Source: Azospirillum sp. 412522 (GTDB lineage: Bacteria > Pseudomonadota > Alphaproteobacteria > Azospirillales > Azospirillaceae). From it: a stretch of DNA of 64,000 nt. A model generated the notes under the pieces. The model was not told the origin of the DNA and searched no databases. It worked only from the letters and a program-made list of their open reading frames with translations. The stretch covers positions 290,077-354,076 of the forward strand of contig NZ_RWIJ01000001.1 in the NCBI RefSeq assembly GCF_019805165.1, in the 5' to 3' direction. Positions 37,758 to 47,517 of this stretch are shown here, one piece after another. The position numbers and the translations under genes were made by a program. The number at the start of each line of letters is the position of its first letter. Positions within the stretch are counted from its first letter, which is position 1.

Positions 37758-39413
37758 ATGACCGACCATCTGTCCATCGCGCTCGCCCAGATCAATCCCG
37801 TCGCGGGCAGCCTTGCCGCGAATGCCGGCCATATCCGCGCCGTACGAGCCGCGGCCGCGGCCCGCGGCGCCGGTCTTGTCGTCTGTCCCGCGGGGGCGGT
37901 GTCCGGTACCCCGCTTCTGGATCTGGCCAAACTTCCCGCCTTCCTCGACGCGGTGGAGGCGACGGTGCGGGCACTGGCGCAAGACACGGCGGACGGCGGC
38001 CCGGCTTTGCTGGTCGGGGCGCCATGGCGTGCCGATTCCGGGCGCCACAACGCCGCGCTTCTCCTGGATGGCGGTAAGATAGCTGCCATTCGTTTCCAGG
38101 CCGTAACGGATACCGGCGAGATCGGCGCCCCCGAAGAGGATCGTTTTGATACCGGTCCGATGTCTGGTCCGGTCAATGTCCGCGGGGTGCGGATCGGTCT
38201 GCTGGTCGGCAGCGATCTGACGGCCGGCGACGTGGCGGAGACGCTGGCGGAAAGCGGGGCGGAACTGCTGGTCGCTATGCTGGCCGGCCCCTTCGCTCCC
38301 GGCTGTGCAGACGGGCGGATGCAAGCCGCCGTTGCGAGGGTGGTGGAATGCGGGCTTCCACTGGTCTTGGTGAACGTCGTCGGTGGACAGGAGGAGCGGG
38401 TGTTCGACGGTGGCAGCTTTGCGCTCGCCACCGGCGGTCGGCTGGTCGCCCACGCCCCGCTCTTCGCCGAACATCTGCTGCTGACCCGGTGGGAGCGCGG
38501 AGCCAACGATAGCTGGGACAGTTCGGAAGCCGAAATGATTGCCCCAACCGAAGGGACGGAGGCGCTCTATGGCGCACTGATGCTCGGTCTCCACGATGCC
38601 GTAACGAAATCCGGCGCACCGGGGGTGGTGGTCGGCCTGACCGGCGGGCTGGACTCGGCCCTGGTCGCCGCCATGGCTGTCGACGCATTGGGGCCGGAGC
38701 GGGTGCTGGCGGTCCGTGCGCCGCTGCCGGGCGGCCCGGCCGGTGCATTGGCCGACAGTCTGGACGATGCGGCGGAGACCGTGGAACTGTTGGGTTGCCG
38801 CCTGGACAATGTGGCGCTGGCGCCGGTACTCAAGGCTGCCGACTCGCTGCTTGCTCCCGCCCTTGCCGGACGCGAGTCGGCCACGGCGGCTGACCGGCTG
38901 CATTCCCGTCTGCGTGCCGCGACCCTGACGGCGCTGGCGGAGCGGATGGGCGCCCTGCTGCTGTCGACCGTGGACCGGACCGACAGGCTGCTCGGCCTTG
39001 CGGCGGAGGAGGCGGGCTGCGGCTATGCCGTGCTGGCCGATGTATCGAAGACGGCCGTGCTGGACCTCGCCCGCTGGCGCAACGCCAACCAGCCGGCGGG
39101 GTCGCGGGGGCCGGCCGGACTGGTGGTGCCGGAGCGGGTGCTGGCGCGCCGGCTGAAGGCCGAAACCCCGGCCGGACTGCCGCCGGTGGAGGCGCTGGAC
39201 GAGCTGTTGGCGGGCCTGCTCGACGATGGCTTGCCACCGGCCGGCCTCGCCGGGCGCGGGCATGCGGCCGAAATGGTCGCGATGGTCTGGCAACTGGTGG
39301 TTCAGGCGGAAGCGAGCCGCCGCCGGTCTCCGCCGGGGCCGCGGATTTCGCGCCGGTCGGCCGTGCGGCTCAGGCGCTTCCCGATTGCTGGCGGTTTCGT
39401 CGATCTGGTGTAG
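37758..39413 (+). CDS. NAD synthase-like protein, catalytically degenerate (NadE paralogue)
   Basis: A 551-residue protein with the full layout of glutamine-dependent NAD synthetase: a nitrilase-fold glutaminase half (1-260) and an ATP-pyrophosphatase synthetase half (about 275-551). The fold is clear (IALAQINPVAGSLAANAGHI at the start, TGGLDSALVAAMAVDALG as the P-loop, VLADVSKTAVLDLARWRN). Catalytic residues are not. The PE of the glutaminase triad is PA (Ala45), the ICED nucleophile block is VGSD (Cys replaced by Gly151), and no LPNYGVFDE-type Lys motif is visible. In the synthetase half, MPSxYTS is replaced by APLPGGP and TTGNKSE by STVDRTD. The frame is open throughout with normal codon use, so it is maintained. 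It is probably a pseudoenzyme or altered-function paralogue. Confidence 0.8.
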   Translation: MTDHLSIALAQINPVAGSLAANAGHIRAVRAAAAARGAGLVVCPAGAVSGTPLLDLAKLPAFLDAVEATVRALAQDTADGGPALLVGAPWRADSGRHNAALLLDGGKIAAIRFQAVTDTGEIGAPEEDRFDTGPMSGPVNVRGVRIGLLVGSDLTAGDVAETLAESGAELLVAMLAGPFAPGCADGRMQAAVARVVECGLPLVLVNVVGGQEERVFDGGSFALATGGRLVAHAPLFAEHLLLTRWERGANDSWDSSEAEMIAPTEGTEALYGALMLGLHDAVTKSGAPGVVVGLTGGLDSALVAAMAVDALGPERVLAVRAPLPGGPAGALADSLDDAAETVELLGCRLDNVALAPVLKAADSLLAPALAGRESATAADRLHSRLRAATLTALAERMGALLLSTVDRTDRLLGLAAEEAGCGYAVLADVSKTAVLDLARWRNANQPAGSRGPAGLVVPERVLARRLKAETPAGLPPVEALDELLAGLLDDGLPPAGLAGRGHAAEMVAMVWQLVVQAEASRRRSPPGPRISRRSAVRLRRFPIAGGFVDLV

Positions 39414-39414
39414 A

Positions 39415-39456
39415 GCGGGCGGGTGGAAGGGAGAGGTCTCCCTTCCACCCGCCCGC
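39415..39456. terminator. 20-bp perfect inverted repeat between convergent genes
   Basis: GCGGGCGGGTGGAAGGGAGA and its exact complement are separated by only GG, right after the NadE-like stop codon. It is a very strong hairpin without a T run and probably serves as a terminator. Confidence 0.6.
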
Positions 39457-39547
39457 ACAAGACGGTGGGCGTTCATACGCCACGATACCTTGGGCGACCG
39501 GAGCGCAGCCTTGGCCGACGCTTTCGACTTTGGTCGACGACGATCCG

Positions 39548-40117
39548 TTACGCGGCTTCGGTCAGGGCCAACTGCGGACGGCGCAGGCTGGACTGGATGG
39601 TGAAGGGCGCGCGGACGCCGCCGTTGAACAACTCGGCGCACTCCAGGGCCTTCAGCACGCGCTCTTCCGGCGGTTGGCCGATCGTGGAGGCAAGTGAACC
39701 CAGCGCATAGTCGGATCCGCAGCCGATGGCATGGTAGCCGCGGATCGCCTCGCCGACCTGATAGTCGGACTGCACGGTGAACAGCCGGCCTTCAAGGCCG
39801 ACCATGAAGGTGCCGCCGGTCTCCACGTCGTTGGAACGATGGGCGTAACCGCCATCCTTCAGGCAGTTGCGCACTGCATCGACGAATTCGACCACCATGT
39901 AGCGGAACAGGTCGGCATCATGGTCGCGCGACGGGACCTCCAGCCGGTAGTGCAGCAGTTGGCCCATGCGGAAGGAGCTGGTGAAGCCGATCAGGCTGTC
40001 GCCGTTGCGGAACACCTTGGTGTCGGCGCGGACGGTGATGTCCAGGCCGTTCACCCCGGCGCTGTCGCCGCCCATCCATACGCGATCGCCGTCCACCAAT
40101 CCCACAATGCAGGTCAT
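39548..40117 (-). CDS. Stand-alone proteasome/HslV-type Ntn hydrolase
   Basis: A 189-residue protein of the proteasome-beta/HslV superfamily. After removal of Met the first residue is Thr. Counting from it, Asp17 (VWMGGDSAG) and Lys33 (RADTKVFR) fall exactly at the proteasome catalytic positions. Later segments MVGLEGRLFTVQSDYQVGEAIRGYHAIGCGSDYALG (given as landmarks about 105-140) match the family's GxGSG-type helix region. It is not hslV, since no hslU ATPase is adjacent and the N-terminus TCIVGL differs from TTI. It is probably a self-assembling peptidase like Anbu/BPH-type homologues. Start at ATG 40117, leaving two upstream codons out. Confidence 0.83.
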   Translation of the reverse strand: MTCIVGLVDGDRVWMGGDSAGVNGLDITVRADTKVFRNGDSLIGFTSSFRMGQLLHYRLEVPSRDHDADLFRYMVVEFVDAVRNCLKDGGYAHRSNDVETGGTFMVGLEGRLFTVQSDYQVGEAIRGYHAIGCGSDYALGSLASTIGQPPEERVLKALECAELFNGGVRAPFTIQSSLRRPQLALTEAA

Positions 40118-40208
40118 CGCCAACCCTCGCCTGATAAAAGAAGCCGAGGCAAAGGGTGTGGGAAGGCGGTTAACGAATTATTGCCCGGCTTTGTGACATT
40201 GGGGCAAC

Positions 40209-40231
40209 AAAGGAGGTATGCCTACCTCCTT
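40209..40231. terminator. Hairpin between elbB and the Ntn hydrolase gene
   Basis: AAGGAGGTA pairs with TACCTCCTT around a TGCC loop. It follows elbB on the minus strand and may end that transcript; a T run is present only on the plus side. Confidence 0.4.
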
Positions 40232-40249
40232 CGCCATTTTTCCACTTGT

Positions 40250-40918
40250 TTACTTTGTCAGGTCAATCAGAGCCTTGACGGTATTCTCGGCCCCTTCGGC
40301 AATCTGGGCCAGAGTGGCGTCCAGCATGTAGCAGGGTGAAGTGACCACCTTCAGCCCCGGATCGACGACGATCTCGCCATGGGTGGCGGTGCGATGGACC
40401 GCGCCCATCGCCTCCAGTGCACTGGCGGTGCCGGGGTCGTTGCCGATGGTCAGTTCCACTCCCTGCTGGCCCAGGATCTTGGCGAGGATGGCCGGCGCGA
40501 TGCACAGTGCGCCGATCGGCTTGCCGGCCGCCCGCATGGCGGCGACCGCCGCCACCACCTGCGGATTGACCGAGCAATCGGCACCCTTGAAGGCGAAATC
40601 GCTGAGATTCTTGGCGGCGCCGAAGCCGCCGGGGAAGATCAGCGCATCGACATCGCCGGACGAGAACTCGCTGAGCGCGGTGATCTTGCCGCGGGCGATG
40701 CGCGCCGACTCGACCAGCACGTTGCGGCTCTCGCCGGTCTCCTGGCCGGTCAGATGGTTGACGACATGGGCCTGCGGGATATCCGGGGCGTAGCACACCG
40801 CCACCGCGCCCAGCTTGGCGATGGCCAGCAGGGTGCAGACCGCCTCGTGGATTTCCGCACCGTCATACACGCCGCAGCCCGACAGCACGACGCCAATGCG
40901 CAAGCTCTTGTCCGCCAT
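40250..40918 (-). CDS. elbB: ElbB (GATase1-like glyoxalase, isoprenoid-associated)
   Basis: A 222-residue DJ-1/PfpI superfamily protein matching ElbB (sigma cross-reacting protein 27A). Blocks are RIGVVLSGCGVYDGAEIHEA, YAPDIPQAHVVNHLTGQE, FPGGFGAAKNLSDFAF, and the nucleophile elbow PIGALCIAPA with the active Cys. ElbB has weak glyoxalase activity and was linked to early isoprenoid synthesis; the physiological role is unclear. It is divergent from gltX. Confidence 0.95.
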   Translation of the reverse strand: MADKSLRIGVVLSGCGVYDGAEIHEAVCTLLAIAKLGAVAVCYAPDIPQAHVVNHLTGQETGESRNVLVESARIARGKITALSEFSSGDVDALIFPGGFGAAKNLSDFAFKGADCSVNPQVVAAVAAMRAAGKPIGALCIAPAILAKILGQQGVELTIGNDPGTASALEAMGAVHRTATHGEIVVDPGLKVVTSPCYMLDATLAQIAEGAENTVKALIDLTK

Positions 40919-41098
40919 AGAATGTCTCCGAGAGTGGATTTGCCGCCAAGCTAACGCAGGCCGTTTCCCGCGCCTACCATGCCAACGGACGCAGGGACCC
41001 GCCTGTTGCGCGGATGCATCGGTTGCGGACCGCTTTCGGAAGGCGCGCCGGCCGTGCTAGGACTGCCCGCCTGTCCCGTCTGCAACCCGAGTCCTGCC

Positions 41099-42442
41099 AT
41101 GTCAACCGCCGTCCGTTTCGCTCCCAGCCCGACCGGCCGCATCCATGTCGGCAATGTGCGCTTGGCGCTCGTCAACTGGCTGTTCGCGCGCAAGACCGGC
41201 GGAACCTTCCTGTTCCGGCTGGACGATACCGACGAGGAACGCTCCACCCAGGAGTTCGCCGACGGCATCGCCGCCGATCTGACTTGGCTCGGCCTGAGCT
41301 GGGATCGTTTCGCCCGCGAAAGCGACCGCTACCCGCGCTATGACGAGGCCGCCGCCGCGCTGAAGGCCGCGGGCCGGCTCTATCCCTGCTATGAGACGCC
41401 GGAGGAACTGAACCTCAAGCGCGCCAGCCTGGTGTCGCAGGGCCGTCCGCCGATCTACGACCGTGCCGCCCTGCGCCTGACCGACGAGGACCGCGCCCGG
41501 CTGGAAGGGGAGGGGCGCAAGGCCCATTGGCGATTCAAGCTGAACCCGACTCCGGTGGAGTGGACCGACCTGGTCCGCGGGCCGGTGCGGTTCGAGGGCA
41601 CGGCGCTGAGCGACCCGGTGCTGATCCGCGAGGATGGCCGGCCGCTCTACACCCTGACCAGCGTGGTCGACGACGCCGATTTCGCCATCACCCACATCAT
41701 CCGCGGCGAGGACCATGTTGCCAACACCGCGGTGCAGATCCAGATTTTCGAGGCACTCAATGCGGCGGTGCCGTCCTTCGCCCATCTGCCGCTGCTGACC
41801 GACGCGGGCGGGCAGGGGCTGTCGAAGCGGCTGGGCAGCCTGTCGGTCGGCAGCCTGCGCGACGAGGACGGCATCGAGCCGATGGCGGTCAACAGCCTGC
41901 TGGCCAAGCTCGGCACCTCCGACCCCATCGAGGCGCGGCTGACGCTTGACGAGCTGGTGGCGGAGTTCGACCTGTCGAAGATCGCCCGTGGCACCCCGAA
42001 GTTCGATCCCGAGGAACTGGGCCGCTTGAACGCCCGCATCCTGCACCTGACGCCGTTCGACGCGGTGGCGTCGCGGCTGGAGGCGCTGGGCCTCACTGGC
42101 GCCGATGTCGCCTTCTGGGAGGCGGTTCGGCCCAATCTGGCGCGGCTGAGCGACGCGCGCGACTGGTGGGCGGTAACCCATGCGCCGGTGACGCCGGTGG
42201 CGGAGGATGCCGGCTTCCTGGCCCAGGCGGCGGCGCTTCTGCCCGACGAGCCTTGGGACTTCGGCACCTGGGGCGTCTGGACCAATGCGGTGAAGGGAGC
42301 GACGGGCCGCAAGGGCAAGGAGCTGTTCCTTCCTCTGCGCCGCGCACTGACCGGGCGGGACCATGGACCGGAATTGAAGAACCTGCTACCCCTGATCGGA
42401 CGGGCGCGCAGCCTCCGGCGACTGGCCGGCGAAACCGCCTGA
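41099..42442 (+). CDS. gltX: Glutamate--tRNA ligase (class I)
   Basis: Charges tRNA-Glu with glutamate. The 447 residues begin [19 protein letters not shown] with the HIGH-type motif HVGN. The KMSKS-type motif is GLSKRLG (about 243). The [12 protein letters not shown] and [11 protein letters not shown] segments line the active site. Alphaproteobacteria often have a second GltX for tRNA-Gln mischarging, and this could be either. An in-frame ATG at 40979 would add 40 residues unrelated to the family, so 41099 is used. Confidence 0.95.
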   Translation: MSTAVRFAPSPTGRIHVGNVRLALVNWLFARKTGGTFLFRLDDTDEERSTQEFADGIAADLTWLGLSWDRFARESDRYPRYDEAAAALKAAGRLYPCYETPEELNLKRASLVSQGRPPIYDRAALRLTDEDRARLEGEGRKAHWRFKLNPTPVEWTDLVRGPVRFEGTALSDPVLIREDGRPLYTLTSVVDDADFAITHIIRGEDHVANTAVQIQIFEALNAAVPSFAHLPLLTDAGGQGLSKRLGSLSVGSLRDEDGIEPMAVNSLLAKLGTSDPIEARLTLDELVAEFDLSKIARGTPKFDPEELGRLNARILHLTPFDAVASRLEALGLTGADVAFWEAVRPNLARLSDARDWWAVTHAPVTPVAEDAGFLAQAAALLPDEPWDFGTWGVWTNAVKGATGRKGKELFLPLRRALTGRDHGPELKNLLPLIGRARSLRRLAGETA

Positions 42443-42484
42443 CACCCTCTTCTTCCTGACACCGCTCTTTGGGGAGTTCGGACC

Positions 42485-43861
42485 GTGCCGTTGGACCTCT
42501 ACAACACGCTGACCCGCCGTAAGGAGCGCTTCGAGCCGCTTCGCCCGGACCATGTCGGCATGTATGTCTGCGGTCCGACCGTCTACGACACCGCCCATAT
42601 CGGCAACGCCCGGCCGGTGGTGGTGTTCGACCTGCTGTTCCGGCTGCTGTCGCGGCTCCATCCGGCGGTGACCTATGTCCGCAACATCACTGACGTGGAC
42701 GACAAGATCATCGACCGCGCGCGGGACAGCGGCGAGCCGATCGACGCGCTGACCGCGCGCACCACCGACCTGTTCCATGCCGACATGGATGCGCTGAACG
42801 CGCTGCGCCCGACCATCGAGCCGCGGGCGACCCAGCATATCGGCCAGATGATCGCGCTGATCGCCACCCTGATCGAACGCGGCAACGCCTATGCGGCGGA
42901 AGGGCATGTGCTGTTCTCCGTGCCGTCGATGCCCAGCTACGGTCAGTTGTCCCGCCGTTCGCTGGACGACATGATCGCCGGTGCGCGGGTGGAGGTGGCG
43001 CCCTACAAGCGCGATGCCTCCGACTTCGTGCTGTGGAAGCCCAGCAGCCCCGACCAGCCCGGCTGGGACAGCCCGTGGGGCCGCGGGCGGCCCGGCTGGC
43101 ACATCGAATGCTCCGCCATGGCTAAGGAGCATCTTGGCGCGACCTTCGACATCCATGGCGGCGGGCTGGACCTGATCTTCCCGCACCATGAGAACGAGAT
43201 CGCGCAGAGCTGCTGCGCCAACGGCACCGACCGGCTGGCCCGCACCTGGGTCCACAACGGCTTCGTGACGGTCGAAGGCGAGAAGATGTCGAAGTCGCTC
43301 GGCAACTTCTTCACCGTGCACGACCTGCTGGACGAGTTCCCCGGCGAGGCGATCCGCTTGACCCTGCTGAGCGCGCACTATCGCCAGCCGCTGGACTTCA
43401 CCCGCGAGGGGATCCGGCAGGCCAAGGGTGCGCTCGACCGCTGGTACCAGGCCCTGCGCGGCGAGCCGGCGGCGATGCCGGCCGAGCTGCCGTTCGACGT
43501 GCTGGCGGCGCTGGAGGACGATCTGAACAGCCCGCTCGCCATCGCGCATCTGCATGAGCTGGCGACCGCGGTGAACAAGGCGAAGAGCGATGCCGAGAAG
43601 GCTGCGGCCAAGGGCGCGCTGCTGGCGGCAGGACAGCAGCTCGGCCTGTTGCAGCAGGATCCGGAGGCGTGGTTCCGCTGGGCGCCGACCGGCGGGGCCG
43701 CGGGACTGAGCGACGCCGAGGTCGAGCAGCTGATCGCCGACCGCAAGGCTGCCCGCGCGGCGAAGAATTTTGCCGAAGCGGACCGTGTCCGCAAGGAGCT
43801 GTTCGACAAGGGCATCGTTCTGGAAGACGGTCCGCAGGGCACGACCTGGAAGCGGGGATGA
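42485..43861 (+). CDS. cysS: Cysteine--tRNA ligase
   Basis: Charges tRNA-Cys. The 458 residues start with GTG and PLDLYNTLTRRKE. Zinc ligands are in MYVCGPTVY, WHIECSAMA and the HHENEIAQS region. The HIGH motif is AHIGNARP and KMSKS is EKMSKSLGNF. Full length, with the DALR-like helical C-terminus (EVEQLIADRKAARAAKNFAEADRVRKEL, landmarks at about 410-440). It lies 42 bp after gltX and is likely co-transcribed. Confidence 0.97.
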   Translation: MPLDLYNTLTRRKERFEPLRPDHVGMYVCGPTVYDTAHIGNARPVVVFDLLFRLLSRLHPAVTYVRNITDVDDKIIDRARDSGEPIDALTARTTDLFHADMDALNALRPTIEPRATQHIGQMIALIATLIERGNAYAAEGHVLFSVPSMPSYGQLSRRSLDDMIAGARVEVAPYKRDASDFVLWKPSSPDQPGWDSPWGRGRPGWHIECSAMAKEHLGATFDIHGGGLDLIFPHHENEIAQSCCANGTDRLARTWVHNGFVTVEGEKMSKSLGNFFTVHDLLDEFPGEAIRLTLLSAHYRQPLDFTREGIRQAKGALDRWYQALRGEPAAMPAELPFDVLAALEDDLNSPLAIAHLHELATAVNKAKSDAEKAAAKGALLAAGQQLGLLQQDPEAWFRWAPTGGAAGLSDAEVEQLIADRKAARAAKNFAEADRVRKELFDKGIVLEDGPQGTTWKRG

Positions 43862-43870
43862 CTTGCCGAT

Positions 43871-43899
43871 CCGCCCTTTCCCACCGAGGGAAAGGGCGG
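43871..43899 (+). terminator. Terminator hairpin after cysS
   Basis: CCGCCCTTTCCC pairs with GGGAAAGGGCGG around ACCGA, a perfect 12-bp stem without an immediate T run. Confidence 0.6.
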
Positions 43900-44034
43900 G
43901 CCTTCCGGAATTGTCCTTTTCGCTGCAACAAATCTTCCTCAACTCTGCGGATTATCCCGCGTATCGGCCCGGCCTAATCTCCTCTCAGACAAAACGCGGC
44001 CCAACTGGCCCATCTGATCGAGGAGAGCCTGACC

Positions 44035-44466
44035 ATGATCGACAATCGCACCGCCCCCTACGCCGCCTTCCTCCTGCGCGTCGGCCTCGGCCTGCTGTTC
44101 CTGGCCCATGGCTTGGTGCTGAAGGTGCTGACCTTCACCATTCCCGGCACCGTCGGCTATTTCGAGAGCATCGGTTACCCGGGCGCCTTCGCCTATCTCG
44201 TGATCCTGGGGGAAGTCGGCGGCGGGCTGTTGCTGATCGCCGGTGTCTACACCCGCTGGATTGCGCTGGCTCTGCTGCCGATCCTGATCGGCGCCACCCT
44301 GCAGCATGTCGGCAATGGCTGGGTGTTCAATGCGCCGGGCGGCGGTTGGGAGTTCCCCGCCTTCTGGACGGTCCTGCTGGTCGTGCAGTCGCTGCTGGGT
44401 GACGGCGCCTTCGCCCTGAAGGCACCGGCGCTGAACGCCCCGGCTGCCCGTCGCGAACTGGCCTGA
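44035..44466 (+). CDS. DoxX family membrane protein
   Basis: A 143-residue protein with four membrane helices. It carries the DoxX signature (RVGLGLLFLAHGLVLK in helix 1, YPGAFAYLVILGEVGGGLLLIAGV, and WVFNAPGGGWEFPAFWTVLL before the last helix). Family members are linked to quinone or thiosulfate redox and oxidative-stress complexes, but most have unknown function. Monocistronic. Confidence 0.9.
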   Translation: MIDNRTAPYAAFLLRVGLGLLFLAHGLVLKVLTFTIPGTVGYFESIGYPGAFAYLVILGEVGGGLLLIAGVYTRWIALALLPILIGATLQHVGNGWVFNAPGGGWEFPAFWTVLLVVQSLLGDGAFALKAPALNAPAARRELA

Positions 44467-44585
44467 TCCGCAATTTCCGACAGCATTTGACGCAGCGCGG
44501 AACGGGGGAGGGGCAATTCGCCTCTTCCCCGTTCCGCGTCGGCGTCCCATTTGCTAGACAGGATGGAGACCAACCGGAGAGCCTG

Positions 44586-45956
44586 ATGACCGTTTCGCCG
44601 AACGACCAGCACCGGACGGATCCGTCCGGGGTCCTGAACCTGCTGGACGACCTGATCGCCAAGGCGCGCACCGCCGGTGCGGATGCCGCCGATGCCGTGC
44701 TGTTCGACAGCGCGTCCGTGTCCCTCGCCCAGCGGCTGGGCAAGACCGAGAAGCTGGAGCGCTCCGAATCCGGCGACCTCGGTCTTCGGGTCTTCATCGG
44801 CAAGCGGCAGGCCATCGTCTCCTCCACCGACCGTAGCGGCAAGGCTCTGGACGAACTGGTCGAGCGCGCCATCGCCATGGCCCGCGTGGTTCCGGAGGAT
44901 GGCTTCGCCGGCATCGCCGACCCGGAGCAACTGGCCCGCAGCTGGCCCGACCTCGACATCTGCGACAGCGAGGAACCGTCGTCGGAAACGCTGATCGAGC
45001 GTGCCCGCATTGCTGAAGAGGCGGCGCTGGCGGTCGAGGGCGTCACCAATTCCGAAGGGGCCGACGCTGGCTGGAGCCGCTCGACCGTCGCCATTGCCGC
45101 GTCGAATGGTTTCGCCGGTACTTACGGCGTATCGCGCCAGTCGCTGTCCGCCTCAGTCATTGTCGGGACCGGCACGGGGATGGAGCGCGACTATGATTAT
45201 GACAGCAAGGTCTATGGCGCCGACCTGCGCGATGCCGCCGAGATCGGCCGCGAGGCCGGCGAGCGTGCCGTCCGTCGCCTGAACCCGCGCCGGGTCAAGA
45301 GCTGCAAGGTGCCGGTGGTGTTCGACCCGCGGGTGTCGCGCGGCCTGCTCGGCCACCTGACCGGCGCCATCAGCGGCCCCAGCATTGCCCGCGGCACCAG
45401 CTTCCTCAAGGACAGGATGGGGCAGCAGATTTTCGCCTCGTCCATCAGCATCGTCGATGATCCGCATGTGAAGCGCGGCCTGCGGTCCCGTCCCTTCGAC
45501 GCGGAGGGCGTCGAGGTGAAGCGGCGCACGCTGATCGAGGACGGCGTGCTGACCACTTGGCTGCTCGACTTGCGGTCGGCGCGGCAGCTTGGCCTGCAGA
45601 CCACCGGCCATGCCGCGCGCGGCACCTCCGGCCCGCCCGGCCCGGCCCCGGCCAACGTCTACATGGCCGCCGGCAAGCGCAGCCGTGCCGACCTGCTGGC
45701 GGAGATCAAGGACGGCTTCTATCTCACCGACCTGATGGGCATGGGCGTCAACGGCGTCACCGGCGATTACAGCCGCGGTGCCGGCGGATTCTGGATCGAG
45801 AACGGCCAGATCACCTATCCGGTCAACGAGATCACCATCGCCGGCAACCTCAAGGACATGTTCCTGAACATGGAGGCCGCCGACGACCTGGAACTGCGCT
45901 TCGGCATGGATGCGCCGACTGTGCGCATCGACGGCATGACCATCGCCGGCATGTAA
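44586..45956 (+). CDS. pmbA: TldD/PmbA family metallopeptidase subunit (TldE/PmbA)
   Basis: A 456-residue PmbA/TldE-type protein. With TldD it forms a heterodimeric zinc protease that trims peptides such as microcin B17 and antitoxin CcdA. It shows QRLGKTEKLERSES and DLGLRVFIGKRQAIVSS at the N-terminus and VVFDPRVSRGLLGHLTGAISG in the middle. ETA-type GVNGVTGDYSRGAGGFWIENG and ITIAGNLKDMF lie near the end. TldE subunits lack the HExxxH that TldD supplies, and none is seen here. tldD is not adjacent. GGAGAG precedes ATG 44586. Confidence 0.93.
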   Translation: MTVSPNDQHRTDPSGVLNLLDDLIAKARTAGADAADAVLFDSASVSLAQRLGKTEKLERSESGDLGLRVFIGKRQAIVSSTDRSGKALDELVERAIAMARVVPEDGFAGIADPEQLARSWPDLDICDSEEPSSETLIERARIAEEAALAVEGVTNSEGADAGWSRSTVAIAASNGFAGTYGVSRQSLSASVIVGTGTGMERDYDYDSKVYGADLRDAAEIGREAGERAVRRLNPRRVKSCKVPVVFDPRVSRGLLGHLTGAISGPSIARGTSFLKDRMGQQIFASSISIVDDPHVKRGLRSRPFDAEGVEVKRRTLIEDGVLTTWLLDLRSARQLGLQTTGHAARGTSGPPGPAPANVYMAAGKRSRADLLAEIKDGFYLTDLMGMGVNGVTGDYSRGAGGFWIENGQITYPVNEITIAGNLKDMFLNMEAADDLELRFGMDAPTVRIDGMTIAGM

Positions 45957-46042
45957 GCGTCGGCTTGGTGCGATGGGCGGAGGTGCCTCCGCCCACCTCT
46001 TCATCATCTGGCATCGTTCTTGCGCGGAAGGCGGGCAACCCA

Positions 46043-46063
46043 AAGCGGGTTCGCCCGCTTTTT
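46043..46063 (+). terminator. Rho-independent terminator after pmbA
   Basis: AAGCGGG pairs with CCCGCTT around TTCG, followed by TTTG. It lies 87 bp after the pmbA stop. Confidence 0.75.
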
Positions 46064-46178
46064 GTGCTGCATTTCCGTCACTCTGCCCATGTAAACGTCA
46101 GCTAGGCTCTTGCACGCAATTGCCTGATCTGTTAGCAATCCGCCTCTTTTTTAGGCGAAACGCTGAAGGTTTGTGCAA

Positions 46179-47405
46179 ATGGATGCGACAAAGACGGGTG
46201 GCGACGTCCTTTTCGTGCTGATGGGCGCGGTGATGGTGCTGGCGATGCATTGTGGCTTCGCCCTGCTGGAGGTCGGGACGGTCCGGCGCAAGAATCAGGT
46301 GAATGCGCTGGTGAAGATCCTGTCCGACTTCGCCATGTCGACCATCGCCTATTTCTTCGTCGGCTATGCCGTGGCCTATGGCATCGACTTCTTCGCCGAC
46401 GCCCACACGCTGGTCGGCAAGGGAAGCGGCGGCTTCGCGGCCTATGGCTACGATCTGGTGAAGTTCTTCTTCCTGGCGACCTTCGCTGCCGCAGTGCCGG
46501 CCATCGTCTCGGGCGGGATCGCCGAGCGCGCCAGATTCTGGCCGCAGGCCGGCGCCACCCTGGCGCTGATCGCGCTGTTCTACCCGCTGCTGGAAGGCAC
46601 GGTATGGGGTACCCGCTTCGGCCTGCAGAACTGGATGGCCGCGACTTTCGGCCAGCCTTTCCACGACTTCGCCGGATCGGTGGTGGTGCATGCCTTCGGC
46701 GGCTGGGTGGCGCTGGGCGCGGTGCTGAACCTGGGCAACCGCCGCGGCCGCTACCGTCCCAACGGCTCGCTGATCGCCATCCCGCCATCGAACATCCCCT
46801 TCCTGGCGCTCGGCGCCTGGGTGCTGTGCGTGGGCTGGTTCGGCTTCAACGTGATGAGTGCGCAGGCGTTGGACGGCGTGTCGGGGCTGGTCGCGCTGAA
46901 CTCCCTGATGGCGATGGTCGGCGGCATCGTCACCTCCCTGGTCATCAGCCGCACCGACCCCGGCTTCGTCCACAACGGCGCGCTGGCCGGTCTGGTGGCG
47001 GTCTGCGCCGGATCCGACGTGATGCATCCGCTGGGAGCATTGGTCACCGGCGGCATCGCCGGGCTGCTGTTCGTCTGGGCCTTCAACAAGTGCCAGATCG
47101 ACTGGAAGATCGACGACGTGCTGGGCGTCTGGCCGTTGCACGGCCTCTGCGGCCTGACCGGCGGCGTGCTGGCCGGCATCTTCGGGCAGGAGGCGCTGGG
47201 CGGACTCGGCGGCGTATCGATCCTCGGTCAACTCGTCGGCACGCTGGGCGGCGCCGGCTTCGGTCTGGCCTCCGGCCTGGCGGTCTACGGCCTGCTGCGC
47301 GTGACCGTCGGCATCCGCCTGGATCCCGAACAGGAGTACAAAGGCGCCGACCTGTCGTTGCACCACATCACGGCCTACCCGGAAGAGGACGCGCCGACTC
47401 TGTAA
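46179..47405 (+). CDS. amtB: Ammonium transporter (Amt/AmtB family)
   Basis: A 408-residue trimeric ammonium channel with about 11 membrane helices. The twin pore histidines are in [10 protein letters not shown] (about 166) and WPLHGLCG (about 320). The [14 protein letters not shown] and [23 protein letters not shown] family segments are present. The ATG at 46179 is used, with GAAGGT 9 bp upstream. No glnK or glnB gene is adjacent, unlike the common glnK-amtB pair, so PII control would come from elsewhere. The C-terminal tail is short ([18 protein letters not shown]), and the GlnK-binding tail should be compared. Confidence 0.95.
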   Translation: MDATKTGGDVLFVLMGAVMVLAMHCGFALLEVGTVRRKNQVNALVKILSDFAMSTIAYFFVGYAVAYGIDFFADAHTLVGKGSGGFAAYGYDLVKFFFLATFAAAVPAIVSGGIAERARFWPQAGATLALIALFYPLLEGTVWGTRFGLQNWMAATFGQPFHDFAGSVVVHAFGGWVALGAVLNLGNRRGRYRPNGSLIAIPPSNIPFLALGAWVLCVGWFGFNVMSAQALDGVSGLVALNSLMAMVGGIVTSLVISRTDPGFVHNGALAGLVAVCAGSDVMHPLGALVTGGIAGLLFVWAFNKCQIDWKIDDVLGVWPLHGLCGLTGGVLAGIFGQEALGGLGGVSILGQLVGTLGGAGFGLASGLAVYGLLRVTVGIRLDPEQEYKGADLSLHHITAYPEEDAPTL

Positions 47406-47517
47406 TGCGCCGCACACAAGTCCGCCGCCCCCTGGCCGCCACTTGCTTTGCCGGGGCGGCGGCTTTAGTGTCCGGCGCGAACTCCTCCCCCTCACGACGC
47501 CGGATTTTGACCGCCCC

